Shown one piece after another: positions 32,886-43,652 of a stretch of 64,000 nt of DNA. The stretch lies in assembly GCA_010093705.1 (NCBI GenBank), contig MU006121.1, positions 102,120 through 166,119 on the forward strand. Direction: 5' to 3'. A program made the translations under genes and the position numbers. The stretch's first letter is position 1. Each line of letters starts with the position of its first letter. The stretch is from Patellaria atrata CBS 101060. Taxonomy: Eukaryota > Ascomycota > Dothideomycetes > Patellariales > Patellariaceae. The notes below the pieces were generated by a model, which did no database searches, was not told the origin of the DNA, and saw only the letters and a program-made list of their open reading frames with translations.

Positions 32886-34346
32886 CTAGTCAGTATTGGC
32901 TTCCTGATGAGAGATCAAGAGTTCCGGATCGGGTCCGTCGTCATCATCAGTGTCGAAATAATGCGTCCTTCGGCCTTCTATACCGCCGCCAGTCGAAGAA
33001 GACTGGCCGGAAAGATGAATTACTGAGCCCGTAAGAGGTCCGTGATGAGCTGGTGCTTTCATATCGACTAGCTCGGTACTGTTTTTACTCGAAAGGTCCT
33101 TTGTACTCTCAAGTACGGAGTCGAGTACTTTTCTCCCTTGTTTGAATGCATCAAGCTCAGCCCCTATACAACACACAAGTAGATTCCAATTCCTCGTCTC
33201 CGCGAGCGTTAGCTTACTATGCAATTGATCTATTTTGCGATCCATCTCCACTACAAGGGCTGCCAAGGTAGATTCAGCATGACCACTGTTTTGTTCGTAC
33301 AGATTCATTGACCGCATTTCGTTGCGGAGGTGTCTTTCAAAATCGCTCACTTCTTGTATAACGTCATCCCATACAATAGCGCCCTCTTCTAGGGCTTCAC
33401 GTTCCATCTGCACGTTCAACCTTCTCTTCTCGACGAGTTTATGCTGTTCTTGCCAGTACTCACGGGCGACACTAAGCGTCCTGCGGTTTGCTGGCAACGA
33501 TAGCAACGTCGAAGCGGACGGCGTAGCTTTGTAGGTGAAAAGGGGAGGCCTAATGAGAAAGCTCTGGATACTCTCGTCGAGATTCAACAAGGCGGTCTTG
33601 TACGAAGATAGTTTTGACTGAACGGAATTATCCAAACTGGAGAGCTCTGTAAGAATTCTTCGATGCTTTGCCTTCAAGTCTGCTAGTCTATCTTCCATAT
33701 CTATAATCTTCGAGTGAAGTTTATCTGCTTGTTCTTGGAGCTCTTGCTTCTGGGATCCGGCCTTTCCTTTTTCTATCTGCTGTATTCTGCGCTCTAACCC
33801 TTCCCTTTTACTAGACCAGTCTTCCAACTTTCGGACTGTTGCTCGGTTGTTAGATATATCATCTTTCAAAAGATGCTCTTCTTCGTCTTTGATCACTACG
33901 AGATGTCGAATAGTCTTCAGTATCCCACGACGAGCTGCACGTAGTCCAAGGGGAGGACGTGCAGCTTTGCCCGAACCGGAGACACGGCTGCTGGATCGGC
34001 TCCCAAAAGCTGTTGGTGTGGAACTCCCGTTGGATGCTTCATCCTGGAAGGTGGGTTGACCATGGCCAGCAACAAGGCCCTCCGCTTGCGCATCAAGAAG
34101 ACCTTGCAGGTCTTCATGCAGTAGATATTCCCTTTTCTGAAGCGCCAGTAGAGTGTCCGGCACATTCCTCCGTCGATCTAATTCCGCGGTTGGAATGACA
34201 AGGCTGGTGGCGATGGGTGGTGGCAGTTGCACAGAGTCTGTAACAGCATCTTCACTCGTCCATCTTGGGAGCTCGTGCTGGGATCTTGAGAGCAACCGTT
34301 TCGAGGGAGGGGACGAGGAAGCTAACCAGGACGCGAATAGTGACAT
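32886..34346 (-). CDS. coiled-coil protein, Atg28-like
   Basis: This single exon encodes about 486 aa. I start at ATG 34346 (MSLFASWLASSS), because the codons upstream begin with GTG. After a Ser-rich N-terminus, residues about 60-100 are helical (LLALQKREYLLHEDLQGLLDAQAEGL). RAARRGILKTIRHLVVIKDEEEHLL then leads into long coiled coils (residues about 165-255 and 300-400). It ends in an acidic tail with DTDDDDGPDPELL. The N-terminal signature and layout match proteins annotated in aspergilli as autophagy-related protein 28, which acts in selective autophagy in methylotrophic yeasts. The assignment rests on layout and remembered motifs, so it is moderate. Confidence 0.62.
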   Translation of the reverse strand: MSLFASWLASSSPPSKRLLSRSQHELPRWTSEDAVTDSVQLPPPIATSLVIPTAELDRRRNVPDTLLALQKREYLLHEDLQGLLDAQAEGLVAGHGQPTFQDEASNGSSTPTAFGSRSSSRVSGSGKAARPPLGLRAARRGILKTIRHLVVIKDEEEHLLKDDISNNRATVRKLEDWSSKREGLERRIQQIEKGKAGSQKQELQEQADKLHSKIIDMEDRLADLKAKHRRILTELSSLDNSVQSKLSSYKTALLNLDESIQSFLIRPPLFTYKATPSASTLLSLPANRRTLSVAREYWQEQHKLVEKRRLNVQMEREALEEGAIVWDDVIQEVSDFERHLRNEMRSMNLYEQNSGHAESTLAALVVEMDRKIDQLHSKLTLAETRNWNLLVCCIGAELDAFKQGRKVLDSVLESTKDLSSKNSTELVDMKAPAHHGPLTGSVIHLSGQSSSTGGGIEGRRTHYFDTDDDDGPDPELLISHQEANTD

Positions 34347-35561
34347 TCTGTTCAGATGATGCACTGGATTATTTCAAAGAGAAGCAGTGCTAGCTAGATG
34401 GAAGAAGAAATGTATATTGTTATCGGATATAGATACCGGTCTGCTGCCTGCGTGTACAGGACATACAAAATACTTTCCTGTGAACTCTTGAAGCTTGTTC
34501 ACGATCGAATTGCGATAAGATAAGATCTGTTCTGTAAATAAATATATTATGTAAGGCAGTTTCCCTTCCACCAGTTCAGGTCCGCCGGGTCCCGTCCTTA
34601 CTTGTACTGAGGTGTACCCCACGTAACATTTGCTTGGCGTTGAGTAGACAAAGGTACTTAATAAAATCTCCGAACACACAAATTTTAAAGCGACGAGTAA
34701 ACATCTACTAATAACAAAATGCAGGACTTTACATTTGCCGATCGACAAAAATACGTATATAACAATTTCCCAACTCATCGTCCGACTTCTCCGTACAGCA
34801 TAGGCATGCACATGGCACAGGAACTCAGGTACCGGAGAACTACAATACTCCATGTGATGACGATGGACGGTGGATTATTACCCTACGGAGTAAAATAGAG
34901 AATCCTACAAGTAACCAATACTGTAGAGATCGACAAAGCATACAGCACGCACTGTACTGTACCCTACAGTTGGTCCACGAATTTGCTTGAACCGTCTGAT
35001 GGCCGCCTTAACAGTATTCGCGGTTTATGTCAATGCACAACGATGTTGTCCATTTTCCGAAATGCACGTTGGAACTACCTAGATGGGATAGAGGCAGTGA
35101 AAGGTGGTCCTAGCGGAAGCGCAAGGAGCGTGATACTTGGAGTAACTTACCTTCACCTACGGTATACTCTTATAATTATACTGTAACTTTCTGTATGATC
35201 TACGCAAGCATCATTAACACTTAGAACAGACTCTCGAAGCATTTCCGATCCGACCGGCTTTTTGCCAAGCCGTCTCAATTCTCAACTTCTCCTGTCTCAC
35301 ACTCTCCATTAGTCTCGGTCGGACCCCTAAAAAACATTCGACTTTTTGTCATTTTGGAAACTGTCTGTCTCTTTCAAAACCTCCTGTCGCTTCATGTCTC
35401 GGCGAGAGAGAAAATGCGGAAGTAAACACATGTTTCCCTCTGTTGATCGAAATCTTCGCCTCAGTTCTACTTCTACTTCTCCTCCTTCTTTTTCAACTCT
35501 TGTTCTCCAGCTGATTTATCCGAGATTGCAGTCTTCAGCTGTCGTCAGTAATCACACCAAC
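34347..35561. other. intergenic
   Basis: No gene was recognised. GTACTGTAC occurs at 34954-34962. From about 35220 on, pyrimidine-rich leader-like sequence increases (TCTACTTCTACTTCTCCTCC near 35466). Confidence 0.4.
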
Positions 35562-35732
35562 ATGTATAATCATGATCAGCATTACACGTATGTGAATGTG
35601 CTTTTGGTAAAGTAAGCATATGACTATTTTTTTCGCGCTCTCAGCCGCTTAGATCTTAGTTCTGACACAAGCACCCTTTCTCGTAACTCTTGGAGTCTTG
35701 GTTCTTGTCAAAACGCCTTGTATCGTCGTTAG
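35562..35732 (+). CDS. possible spliced microprotein of 37 aa
   Basis: Directly after a long CT-rich leader and the context CACCAACATG, ATG 35562 opens a short exon (35562-35587, MYNHDQHYT) ending at a GTATGT donor. A 57-bp intron ending in CTCTCAG leads to 35645-35732. The joined frame reads RLDLSSDTSTLSRNSW and then LGSCQNALYRR before TAG. Splice signals are canonical, but the product matches nothing I know. It could equally be an untranslated leader or non-coding transcript. Confidence 0.2.
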
Positions 35733-36289
35733 TTCCACCCAAATGCAGATATTTACTCCTATAATCCTATTCGTTTCTCTCTTGGCCCACAGTATTGAGC
35801 TTGACACATTTGAGCATTCGGCTGTCCCACTTTTAGTTTACCGTATATCCTACGTTAGCCTGCATGGAAAACCGATTTTGCGAGAGCCTGGTAAGTCTGA
35901 CTTGGCTGCTTCAAAACCTGCTTGGCAAGAAGGGGTATTCTCTCCAAAACTTCGCCCGCTCTGATCTGGGCGCTGGGCATTTGATAGATATATCTTTCGC
36001 TGGATCATGGATTTCGTATCCTCACCTCAGCATCTTCGGCTTAGCCTTCCATCATCTGTTAATTCGTTTCTCAGCGCCGGACGCACGTTCCATTCTTTTC
36101 CTCTGGGAGGACTTAATTTTTGTGCGTTCGTATCCCACCACACTCCCTCCAAGCGTAGATCGCCATTCATTGACAACAGCTGGATCTTTTTTTTTTTTTT
36201 TCCCGGATATTCCGCATCCAACGCGCTCTATTATAAGTCTTCATTATCCGCACCTAGTTAGGGCAGATCATATCAACCCACAAGTCGCC
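35733..36289. other. intergenic upstream of carbonic anhydrase
   Basis: This is the leader/promoter of the carbonic anhydrase gene. It contains a pure T-run near 36187-36201. The large open frame here has no ATG of its own and is just upstream sequence. Confidence 0.4.
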
Positions 36290-37695
36290 ATGTTGCAGCG
36301 AAGCTTAGTCACCGCTGCCTGCCTTACGGCTTATGTCTCTGCCAACTGTTTACATGCTACGTCGCAATTGAGAAGACGATTAACACCTGAGGGTGGAGTT
36401 GAAGTTAGCAACTTTGGCTATACCAATCGCCAAGGTCCACTGAACTGGGCCAACCTTGCTCCAGAGAATGAAGCATGTTCTACTAGCAAAGTCCAGTCCC
36501 CTATCAATCTAGGTCAGTCTCCGAATTTACTCATCTATAGCGGGGTTGAACTGACTTGAATACAGATGAGACAATTCCTCTAGCCGCTTCAGCACCGGTT
36601 GTGAGGATAGAGAACGTCGAATCGGCGGAGTTCGAGAACCTGGGAACAACAATTGAGACCATTGTCAATGGAACTACCACGTTTGAGGGAGCCGACTTTG
36701 CTCTGCAACAGTTTCATCTTCACACTCCCTCAGAACACCGAATCAACGAGGAGTACTTTCCACTTGAAATGCACATGGTCCATGAAGCAGCCGGTGAGTC
36801 ATGATTGTTCCTCCCTCTTGGACACCGTTCTGATAAGATTGTAGATGGATCTGGAGGACTCGTCGTTCTCGCTGTTCTCTTCCAACTATCTGAGGATGGA
36901 AGTACCACGAATCTTTTGACCGGAGTGACGCAGAATTTGGAAGAGATTGAGATCCCTGGTAGAATCACAGAGACTGGCCCATTGGACTTTGCTCCCCTTA
37001 TCGATCATCTGCAGACAAAGCCGCTCGTTCAGTATACTGGGTCACTTACTACGCCTCCTTGTGCCGAAGGTCTGACGTTCCTTGTCACTCAAGAGCCCCT
37101 TCCCATCGATGTTGCAACCTTCAACAAGATTAAGAAGGTGGTTAAATTCAACTCGCGATACACACAAAACGCACTTGATGAGGGTAACTTTCTCGCCCTC
37201 CCCCCCGCAGATCTCGCTGCACTATGCGCAACTCAAGTCACCGAGGAACCTGTGTTATATCCGGTTCATACTCCTGCAGCGGAGCACACACCCCCACCGG
37301 CGGTAGTGCATACTCCCCCTCCAGCGGAACACACTCCTCCTCCAGCGCAACATGAGGCACCCCCACCCGAGCATGTGGTCGTTTCGATCCCCGTTGCTAT
37401 GGCTCCTGCTGCAGCGGAACACACACCTCCACCGGAGCACGTCGTAGCTGAAGAACAGCCCCCCATGGTTCACCCCGTTGTTGTTGTTGAGCATCCAACA
37501 CCAACCCATCCAGTCATGGTTGAGACCCCGCCGGCGGAGCACATGCCTCCTGTCGCGCACCCAGTTGCAGCGGTTGTGATGGAGCACCCTCCACCAGTTG
37601 TTGAACATGTTGCGCCCACTCCCACGCCCCATATAATGACCGTAGTCAAAGCTCATATGCCAGTACAGACACATGTCCCCGTGGCACATGCTTAA
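36290..37695 (+). CDS. secreted alpha-carbonic anhydrase with His/Pro-rich tail
   Basis: Exons 36290-36512, 36566-36793 and 36845-37695 give 433 aa. A signal peptide (MLQRSLVTAACLTAYVSA) is followed by the alpha-CA fold: GPLNWANLAPENEAC, SKVQSPINLD across the first junction, FALQQFHLHTPSEH with two zinc His, LEMHMVH with the third, and YTGSLTTPPCAEGLTF as the classic late motif. The catalytic domain ends near residue 280. The remaining 150 residues are a repetitive tail rich in His, Pro, Glu and Val (HTPPPAEHTPPPA units), unusual for this family and possibly metal-binding or wall-anchoring. Function: extracellular CO2/bicarbonate hydration. Confidence 0.92.
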
Positions 37696-38472
37696 ACGCT
37701 TGGATCTTTAGTTTTTAGTATCGTATATTTATTTGGGCAGAGTGCGTTTGTCCTAACAGGGCTTTTCGAGATTGAATATATTGCATAGGGTGGGCGCTAC
37801 ATTTGTGGGTCATGGATGTAAGATCAAGATATATCGGTGTTTTTTTGGTTGTCGTCAACTACGCAGCGCACTTTTCTCGAACATAGGGCAGATGGAGGTG
37901 CGTGAATTGGGGTATTTAGATTGTACAGCAATAGAGATAACTTTCAACCTGAACACTCCGGAGGTTATATGATCTCTTACGAATGTGAATACATCATAGT
38001 GGGATACGTCGGTATAGTCTTAGGTGGGAGAGCCGTCGTTGGACGTCCGCTCAAGCATGGACTGCAGCAGAAGTCTTGTACCCAAGCTATCAAGACTCTT
38101 GAAGGAGTGAACAACTCAAGAGAAAGTAATTTAGAGAAAGGCTTAGGGCAAAGATGGTCGCTTGGCATGCCCAGTGGACCATTTCAAACAATTCGTGAGT
38201 TTTTTCGTTTCCGTATACTGTATGGGAAACATAGGGTGCTCTATCTTCCCGAGCAGACATTTTGTAGTCATGTTGTGGTGCACCGCCGGTTAGAGACGGA
38301 TTTAATGCGGAAGTGAATTGTTTCTTCGAGGGATGGAAGGACTGATACTGGGTTATCATAAGAGGTTCGGAGTACCTGGCCCGCTTGCATGAAGTATTAT
38401 TTTATACATGTTTCGGTACCGCTGCATCAACCGTCAAGGGGATTAGACGATGGTAGTGCATTGTTTCGTTCT
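37696..38472. other. intergenic between convergent genes
   Basis: No gene was recognised. The open frames on both strands are short and featureless. Confidence 0.4.
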
Positions 38473-39418
38473 CTAATTGTTCGCTTCAATCGCTTTCCAA
38501 ACGTGAGGCCACACCCCGGCCGCCCGACTATTCATCAGCGCTTTCTTATCTTTCAAGTCCACATAGAATTTGTTCCTAGACTTTGATGCAAAGAAGATAA
38601 GGCGTTTCCATCCGCCCACCGTTTTACTCCCCTTCTCTATCTTCTCGAAGTTCGCGAGACTGAGCTTTCGACGTGGAAGACTCCGTAGATTGTGAAGTGA
38701 GGCTGAACTAGTCTTTTGAAAGCCGGAAAGCCGCAGTGTTATAATCTGTAGCTCCGCATCTTTTGGCAGGTTCGAGACATATTTGTTAAGTGCTTCTACG
38801 GAGCGGCGAGCGTGTAACGGTAGGCGCAAATGGACTGCGTTCACAAATGGACCAGTAGCCGACGAGACAAGCAGCATGGGTATCGCTCCGCATGTTATAG
38901 CTTCATCAGTGGGTTGTGATATCAGCTTAAAGCAATTATAAGGGAGCTTAAGGAAGTATGCGCGTACCAGCAAGGGCCATCCAACTTGGGTCGTCCGGAG
39001 AGAAGACAAATCGTGGCGCTACAGCGAGACACGAGAAGGCGAAAACAAAGACAGTAGTCAGTTTGTTCCATGCGATGAAAGTTGTCTTCATTGTACCGGA
39101 GCGGTAAATGAGTAAACGTTCACCGAATTCATTCTCTGAGCTTGTCAGAGTCCACGACTTGTAAGAACCAGAGGAAGTATCTGGCTTACCAGGACCGCCC
39201 ACTCTTTCTAAACGCCCAGCAGATCGATATGGAAGAGGTTGAGCGTCGATAGCCTTGGGAACTTTTGAACTGTAGCCTTGGGATCTATTAGGAGTGGAAT
39301 AGCGGGTAACGCATAGTCGAGAGGTGAGTGCACATCGACTGGTTTCAATGTATGTTCGCGAGAGGATGTTTAACCTCAGTGAGGAAGATCGCAGAAATAC
39401 ATGACCGTTAAGTATCAT
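38473..39418 (-). CDS. mitochondrial membrane protein, TMEM70-like
   Basis: Exon 1 is 39418-38968 and exon 2 is 38885-38473 on the minus strand; the 82-bp intron (GTACGC...GCGGAG) gives 287 aa. The N-terminus is a likely mitochondrial presequence (many Arg and Ser, VFLRSSSLRLNILSRTY). After a GERLLIYRSGTMKTT segment there are two close hydrophobic helices, TTVFVFAFSCLAVAPRFVF and MALAAIPMLLVSSATGPFV, forming a hairpin. A soluble C-terminus contains RKLSLANFEKI. The LIYRSG-hairpin layout resembles the TMEM70/TMEM186 family that assists respiratory complex assembly, but this is tentative. It is head-to-head with the glutaminyl cyclase gene, 286 bp between ATGs. Confidence 0.68.
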
Positions 39419-39704
39419 ATTATTATAACATGAGAGAGGAAAGGAAGGTTGAGAGTAGAAAATCAACGGGTTGATGAGCAACCACATTATAGATATTTCT
39501 CTACATACCCTTGCGTCTGTACCAGCCCTTGGCTCCTCGAGTATCTTATGGAATTCAAAGACCACCTGTAATCAACTATATACTGTACATGCCTCACACT
39601 CATTTTTGACCCTCGCAAATGTACTCATACTTCTCATGTACATGGGGAATGCACACCGGCATGTTACTCCTTGTTCCATTTACTTCTAGATAGGAGCTTT
39701 AACA

Positions 39705-41026
39705 ATGAAGTGCTTACTTGTCCTTCCTTTCGCTCCCCTACTCTCAATAGCGACCGCCTACACCATCTTGACCGACGAGACACTAAAGAATATCCCAGAA
39801 CCAGGCGATGATTTCGATATAAAATCTGGGAGGATACTTGCGCCGATCCTAATACCCCGAGTTCCTGGGACATCTAATTCCACAAAAGTCCTAAACCACT
39901 TTGCCGACTTCTTTCATAGTACTTTGCCCGAATGGAAACTCGAATTCCACAATTCTACATCAACAACGCCTACTAGTAATGGACAACAGGTCCCGTTTGT
40001 CAACCTCATAGCGACTCGCGATCCTCCATGGGCAAGAGAAGGACACGTTGGCCGATTAGCACTCGTTGCCCATTATGATAGCTTACAGACACCGGTGGGA
40101 TTTATCGGGGCCATAGATAGCGCTGCCCCATGTGCCATGATTCTCCATGCTGTGCGTAGTATTGATGAGGCGCTCACGAAGAAATGGGCCGCGATGGAAG
40201 CTGAAGGAGTTGGCTCCGAGGGATATCTGGGCATCGAAGAGGAAAAAGGTATTCAGGTCCTGTTGCTAGATGGTGAAGAAGCCTTTCTACATTGGTCAGA
40301 TGAAGATTCACTGTATGGTGCAAGGTCAGGATTGTCACCATTCACGTTCTAGAGAGGATTAAATTGCTAACAACCGAAAGAGCACTCGCGGAACACTGGG
40401 AGAACACAGTACACCCCGCCATGTCCACATTCCACAATCCTCTCTCATCCATAGAGCTATTCGTCCTGCTCGATCTCCTTGGGTCGAAAAATCCCACCAT
40501 ACCATCCTACTTCCACACCACCCACTGGGCATACAAAGCCATGTCCAAGATCGAGACAAGATTACGGTCTCTACAACAATTTAAATCATCTCCAAACCAT
40601 CCTACCAATGTCGCAAACGCGGAGGCTAAGAGTGGGAAACCTCGTAAGAAGCCGCGAGCAGAGCCTGTGTTTTTGACAGAAGCCCAAAAGGATGAGACAA
40701 GATTCATGTCGCACGCCGTCTCTGACGACCATCTCCCATTCATGGCTCGTGGCGTGGAAGTTTTACACATGATACCAATACCTTTTCCATCTGTATGGCA
40801 TGAACTAACTGATGACGGCGAGCACCTCGATATGGACACGGTGGACGACTGGGCGAAGCTTGTAACGGCGTTTACAGCAGAGTGGATGGACCTTGAGGGA
40901 TTTATGCCCACCGCTCCCGAGTCTGAGAATACACTCAACATTGCCGTGCACGATGATACAGAGAATGGGGGGCATCATCCAATAAAGAGGAAAAGGGAAC
41001 ATGTGATCAGTAAAACTGAGCTGTGA
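39705..41026 (+). CDS. secreted glutaminyl-peptide cyclotransferase (M28 fold)
   Basis: Exons 39705-40324 and 40381-41026 flank a 56-bp intron and give 421 aa. The signal peptide is MKCLLVLPFAPLLSIATA. The zinc ligands of the glutaminyl cyclase fold are visible: Asp in LALVAHYDS, Glu in VLLLDGEEAF, and His in VWHELTDDGEHLD. The conserved VLHMIPIPFPSVWHELTDD block is intact, as is ARALAEHWE across the splice. The enzyme converts N-terminal Gln to pyroglutamate on secreted proteins; in fungi this protects extracellular enzymes such as cellulases and xylanases. That fits the secreted enzymes found later in this window. A basic tail (HHPIKRKREHV) is unusual for a secreted protein. Confidence 0.88.
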
Positions 41027-41881
41027 GTCGCATTCCTGGCGTTGGTTTTAGGACTAGATCAGGCGTTGATGATTGTTCAGGAAATCTGAATAACTGAATG
41101 CAAATGATTTATATTTTTCTTCAGCTTCTGTATCACGAAAACTCCGTTTAGAGCCTGGAATCCCATTGTTTGCTGCGACAATGCCGTGACCATTGACAGG
41201 TCATACAATGGATTGGCCTCACGTTGGGACGATAGTTATCTAATATCGATGCTCAATGAAGAGCACAATAGGATCAATTATAAGTTGAAAATCTAAACCC
41301 AGCCTGCTCTTAGAAAATTACTTACTTAAGAGAACAGTGCTTTTGAGTCTTATTTCCAATTTCTTTGTTCGTCTTCCTCTTCAAACACCTTCCGTTCGCA
41401 ACAAGTATCTCTCACTGCTTTATACTCTCTCAAGTTTCGCTGAATGCAGAAAACCTTTGTTATATTTCACCAAGCAGCTATTCTCCCAGTCTTTCTCCCT
41501 ACCGGACAGAGTACTCTTTTTCCCAACCACGTCTATTAAGTTGCGGCAATCTTTATCATGGTTTTCGAATTCTTGGCCACTTTCTAGCGGCGTGTCCCAT
41601 CACTATACTCGATTGTCGAGCTCTTTACGGCTGCGCCGGTTCCATATATCTCATCAGTTCCCGTCCCCATAGCGCCTATTCTCACACCGTCCATAGACTC
41701 GATTTGCAAAAGTTCCACACCACCCTCCACTACAATCCACGTACGCTAAAAGGAATAACGCACCCTTCGTGCGCTTGAGAGTTCATCTACAGGGGTATTG
41801 GTAGCATGCCCATGGATCCCTCTACGTCCGTCATGTGATCATGTCAATAAACGAAACTATCATTACCCCCCAGGAGCAGAA
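41027..41881. other. intergenic, CT-rich leader-like stretch
   Basis: No intact gene. 41330-41560 is pyrimidine-rich (runs such as TTCGTCTTCCTCTTC), like a fungal promoter/leader, and lies just upstream of the relic gene that follows. Confidence 0.4.
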
Positions 41882-43449
41882 ATGTTTCTCGCCCGCCCCT
41901 ATTGTAATTTGACGCACCCGTATAGGGGAATTCATCGGCTTTTTTGCAGGCGCCGAGTTGCTCTGACTAGAAGACTTCGGTCACTGTACGCACGAAGCCG
42001 GACGAATTGGGTAGATTCGGTTACCGGACGTTGGGTAGAGTACAAGACAGATCGCCTTAGAGTACCAAAAAAGGGATTTTACGAGGTGCAATCTCCCGGG
42101 AAACGGTTATTCTTCATCAAATTGAAGGGTGAAGACCTTCCGACGTTTCATTTTTGGACATTGAATGGGGGAACATTTGAGGTCGAAATTCGAAAAGGGT
42201 TGAGCTCCAAAGCAAATCATCAAGAAAGGGAAACGGAAGAGCCAGGAAACTGAAGCTATAGGCAGACCCCATAAGCGCCCCTTCAAAGGTGGTCCCCACC
42301 GCGATCCTATCACAGCTATGCTCTACACTGCAGAAGAGCTCGAACAAGTGCTGCAGCACAGCCATCCCAACCGAAATGTTCAAGCCCTAGCTACACCAGT
42401 GGCCGCCCAGCTCTAGCTGAAGTGACGATTACCGAGAACACATTACAGCGTATTGTTGCCTTAGTGGAGAGAGTGGAATCCGCATAGACGCCTGTTTCGT
42501 CCTCAATGCCGGTTTTACAACCTTCTGCCCCGAAGAAACGAAAGCAGGCTACGGAGATTTTACCAACGGCCAAAAGACCTAGGTTTGCAAATAGACGGTC
42601 TCCCGGCCAACCTACCGCCGTAATAACATCGACCCGAATCCCCGGTACTACCTCTCACGTAACCCCTACTCGCGGTAAGCATTTTCCACACCATTCTACC
42701 CGTCCGGGCGGGCATAGGTCTCCCCGTTCTCTTCGCCCTGCGCAGGTCCGCAGGTCAACCTCACCCCGACCGTACCTACCTCCGTTGTACCGTCCTATCA
42801 GCAGTCTCTCAGCCATACGGTGCAACCCGCCACCGCCACAAATGTGGCACCACCCCCTTCTCCTCCAAATTTACAAGCAGGACCTCTCAGTACCTCACCT
42901 CCGACGGCCCTTTCTCGAGTTTCCTCTTCGCCGCCTTCTTCCCCACTGCGACTCTCCTCCCCCGCTCCGGATTCTAAGGCCAAGAAAGCCCGCCTCGTAT
43001 CTGATCAAAGTTCACCGCTCGTTTCACGGATTACGTCGACCAGCTGACCTTCCAAAGGGCCGGATCTTGTCTTAGCGTAGCTCACCGAGTACGAACCAGT
43101 AAGATACACTGGATTTGGTACTAACATTCCCGACGTTAAGAGACGGAAGGCGATGAGGGCGCGATATGAGGAGATGGATCTGCATAGTGAGAGGGCAAGG
43201 AAGGTCCTGCAATAAAGTGTACGGCGAGTTGCCTTCACGTTGGCGGCGCTGGAAATGGATGCAGGAATGGAAGTAGTGCCGGTGAGTACGGATGAGCTAT
43301 TGGTGTGGTTGCACGAGACGCTGTTGGGTGCCGAAGACTTGTAGGCAGCGGAGGAAAGAGACGAGGAGGATGCTCAGTCCATGTTGGCGAGCACCAGGGG
43401 CATCGTTGACTGAGATGGGGATGTAATGATGCACGATATGGGTGGTAAT
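41882..43449 (+). pseudogene. decayed gene with multiple in-frame stops, family unknown
   Basis: A frame beginning at ATG 41882 (MFLARPYCNLTHPYRG) runs to 42253, then coding-like sequence continues in shifted frames. These include LYTAEELEQVLQHS near 42320, TITENTLQRIVALVERVES before a TAG near 42485, a Pro/Ser-rich part, and SSPAPDSKAKKARLV. The last part (about 42740-43449) is one frame interrupted by TGA 43045, TAG near 43076, TAA near 43216, TAG near 43342 and TGA near 43411. Between these stops the residues look coherent (RRKAMRARYEEMDLHSERARKVL, shown here in part as RYEEMDLHSERARKVL). Every stop can arise from CAA, CAG, CGA or TGG by one transition, as RIP would do. No family was recognised. 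Confidence 0.6.
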
Positions 43450-43652
43450 TGATGTTTATCACAGCCCGTTATGGGTACATTGCCGGAAGGACTACGTCTC
43501 AGTGACAGCATGGATGGACGGAGAGTACAGCAACTGATAAGCAGCAATCTGGTGTTAGAATATTTTTGAACGCAATAGCGAAGTTTATTGTGTATATCTC
43601 CATAAGTGACACCGTTATTGAACTTTGATTCGTGACCAACCCACGTCTCGGC

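Noticed and set aside
36027-37689. Minus-strand frames opposite the carbonic anhydrase, including a Gly/Cys-rich one
   Set aside because: They are complements of the Pro/His codon repeats; they have no independent evidence.
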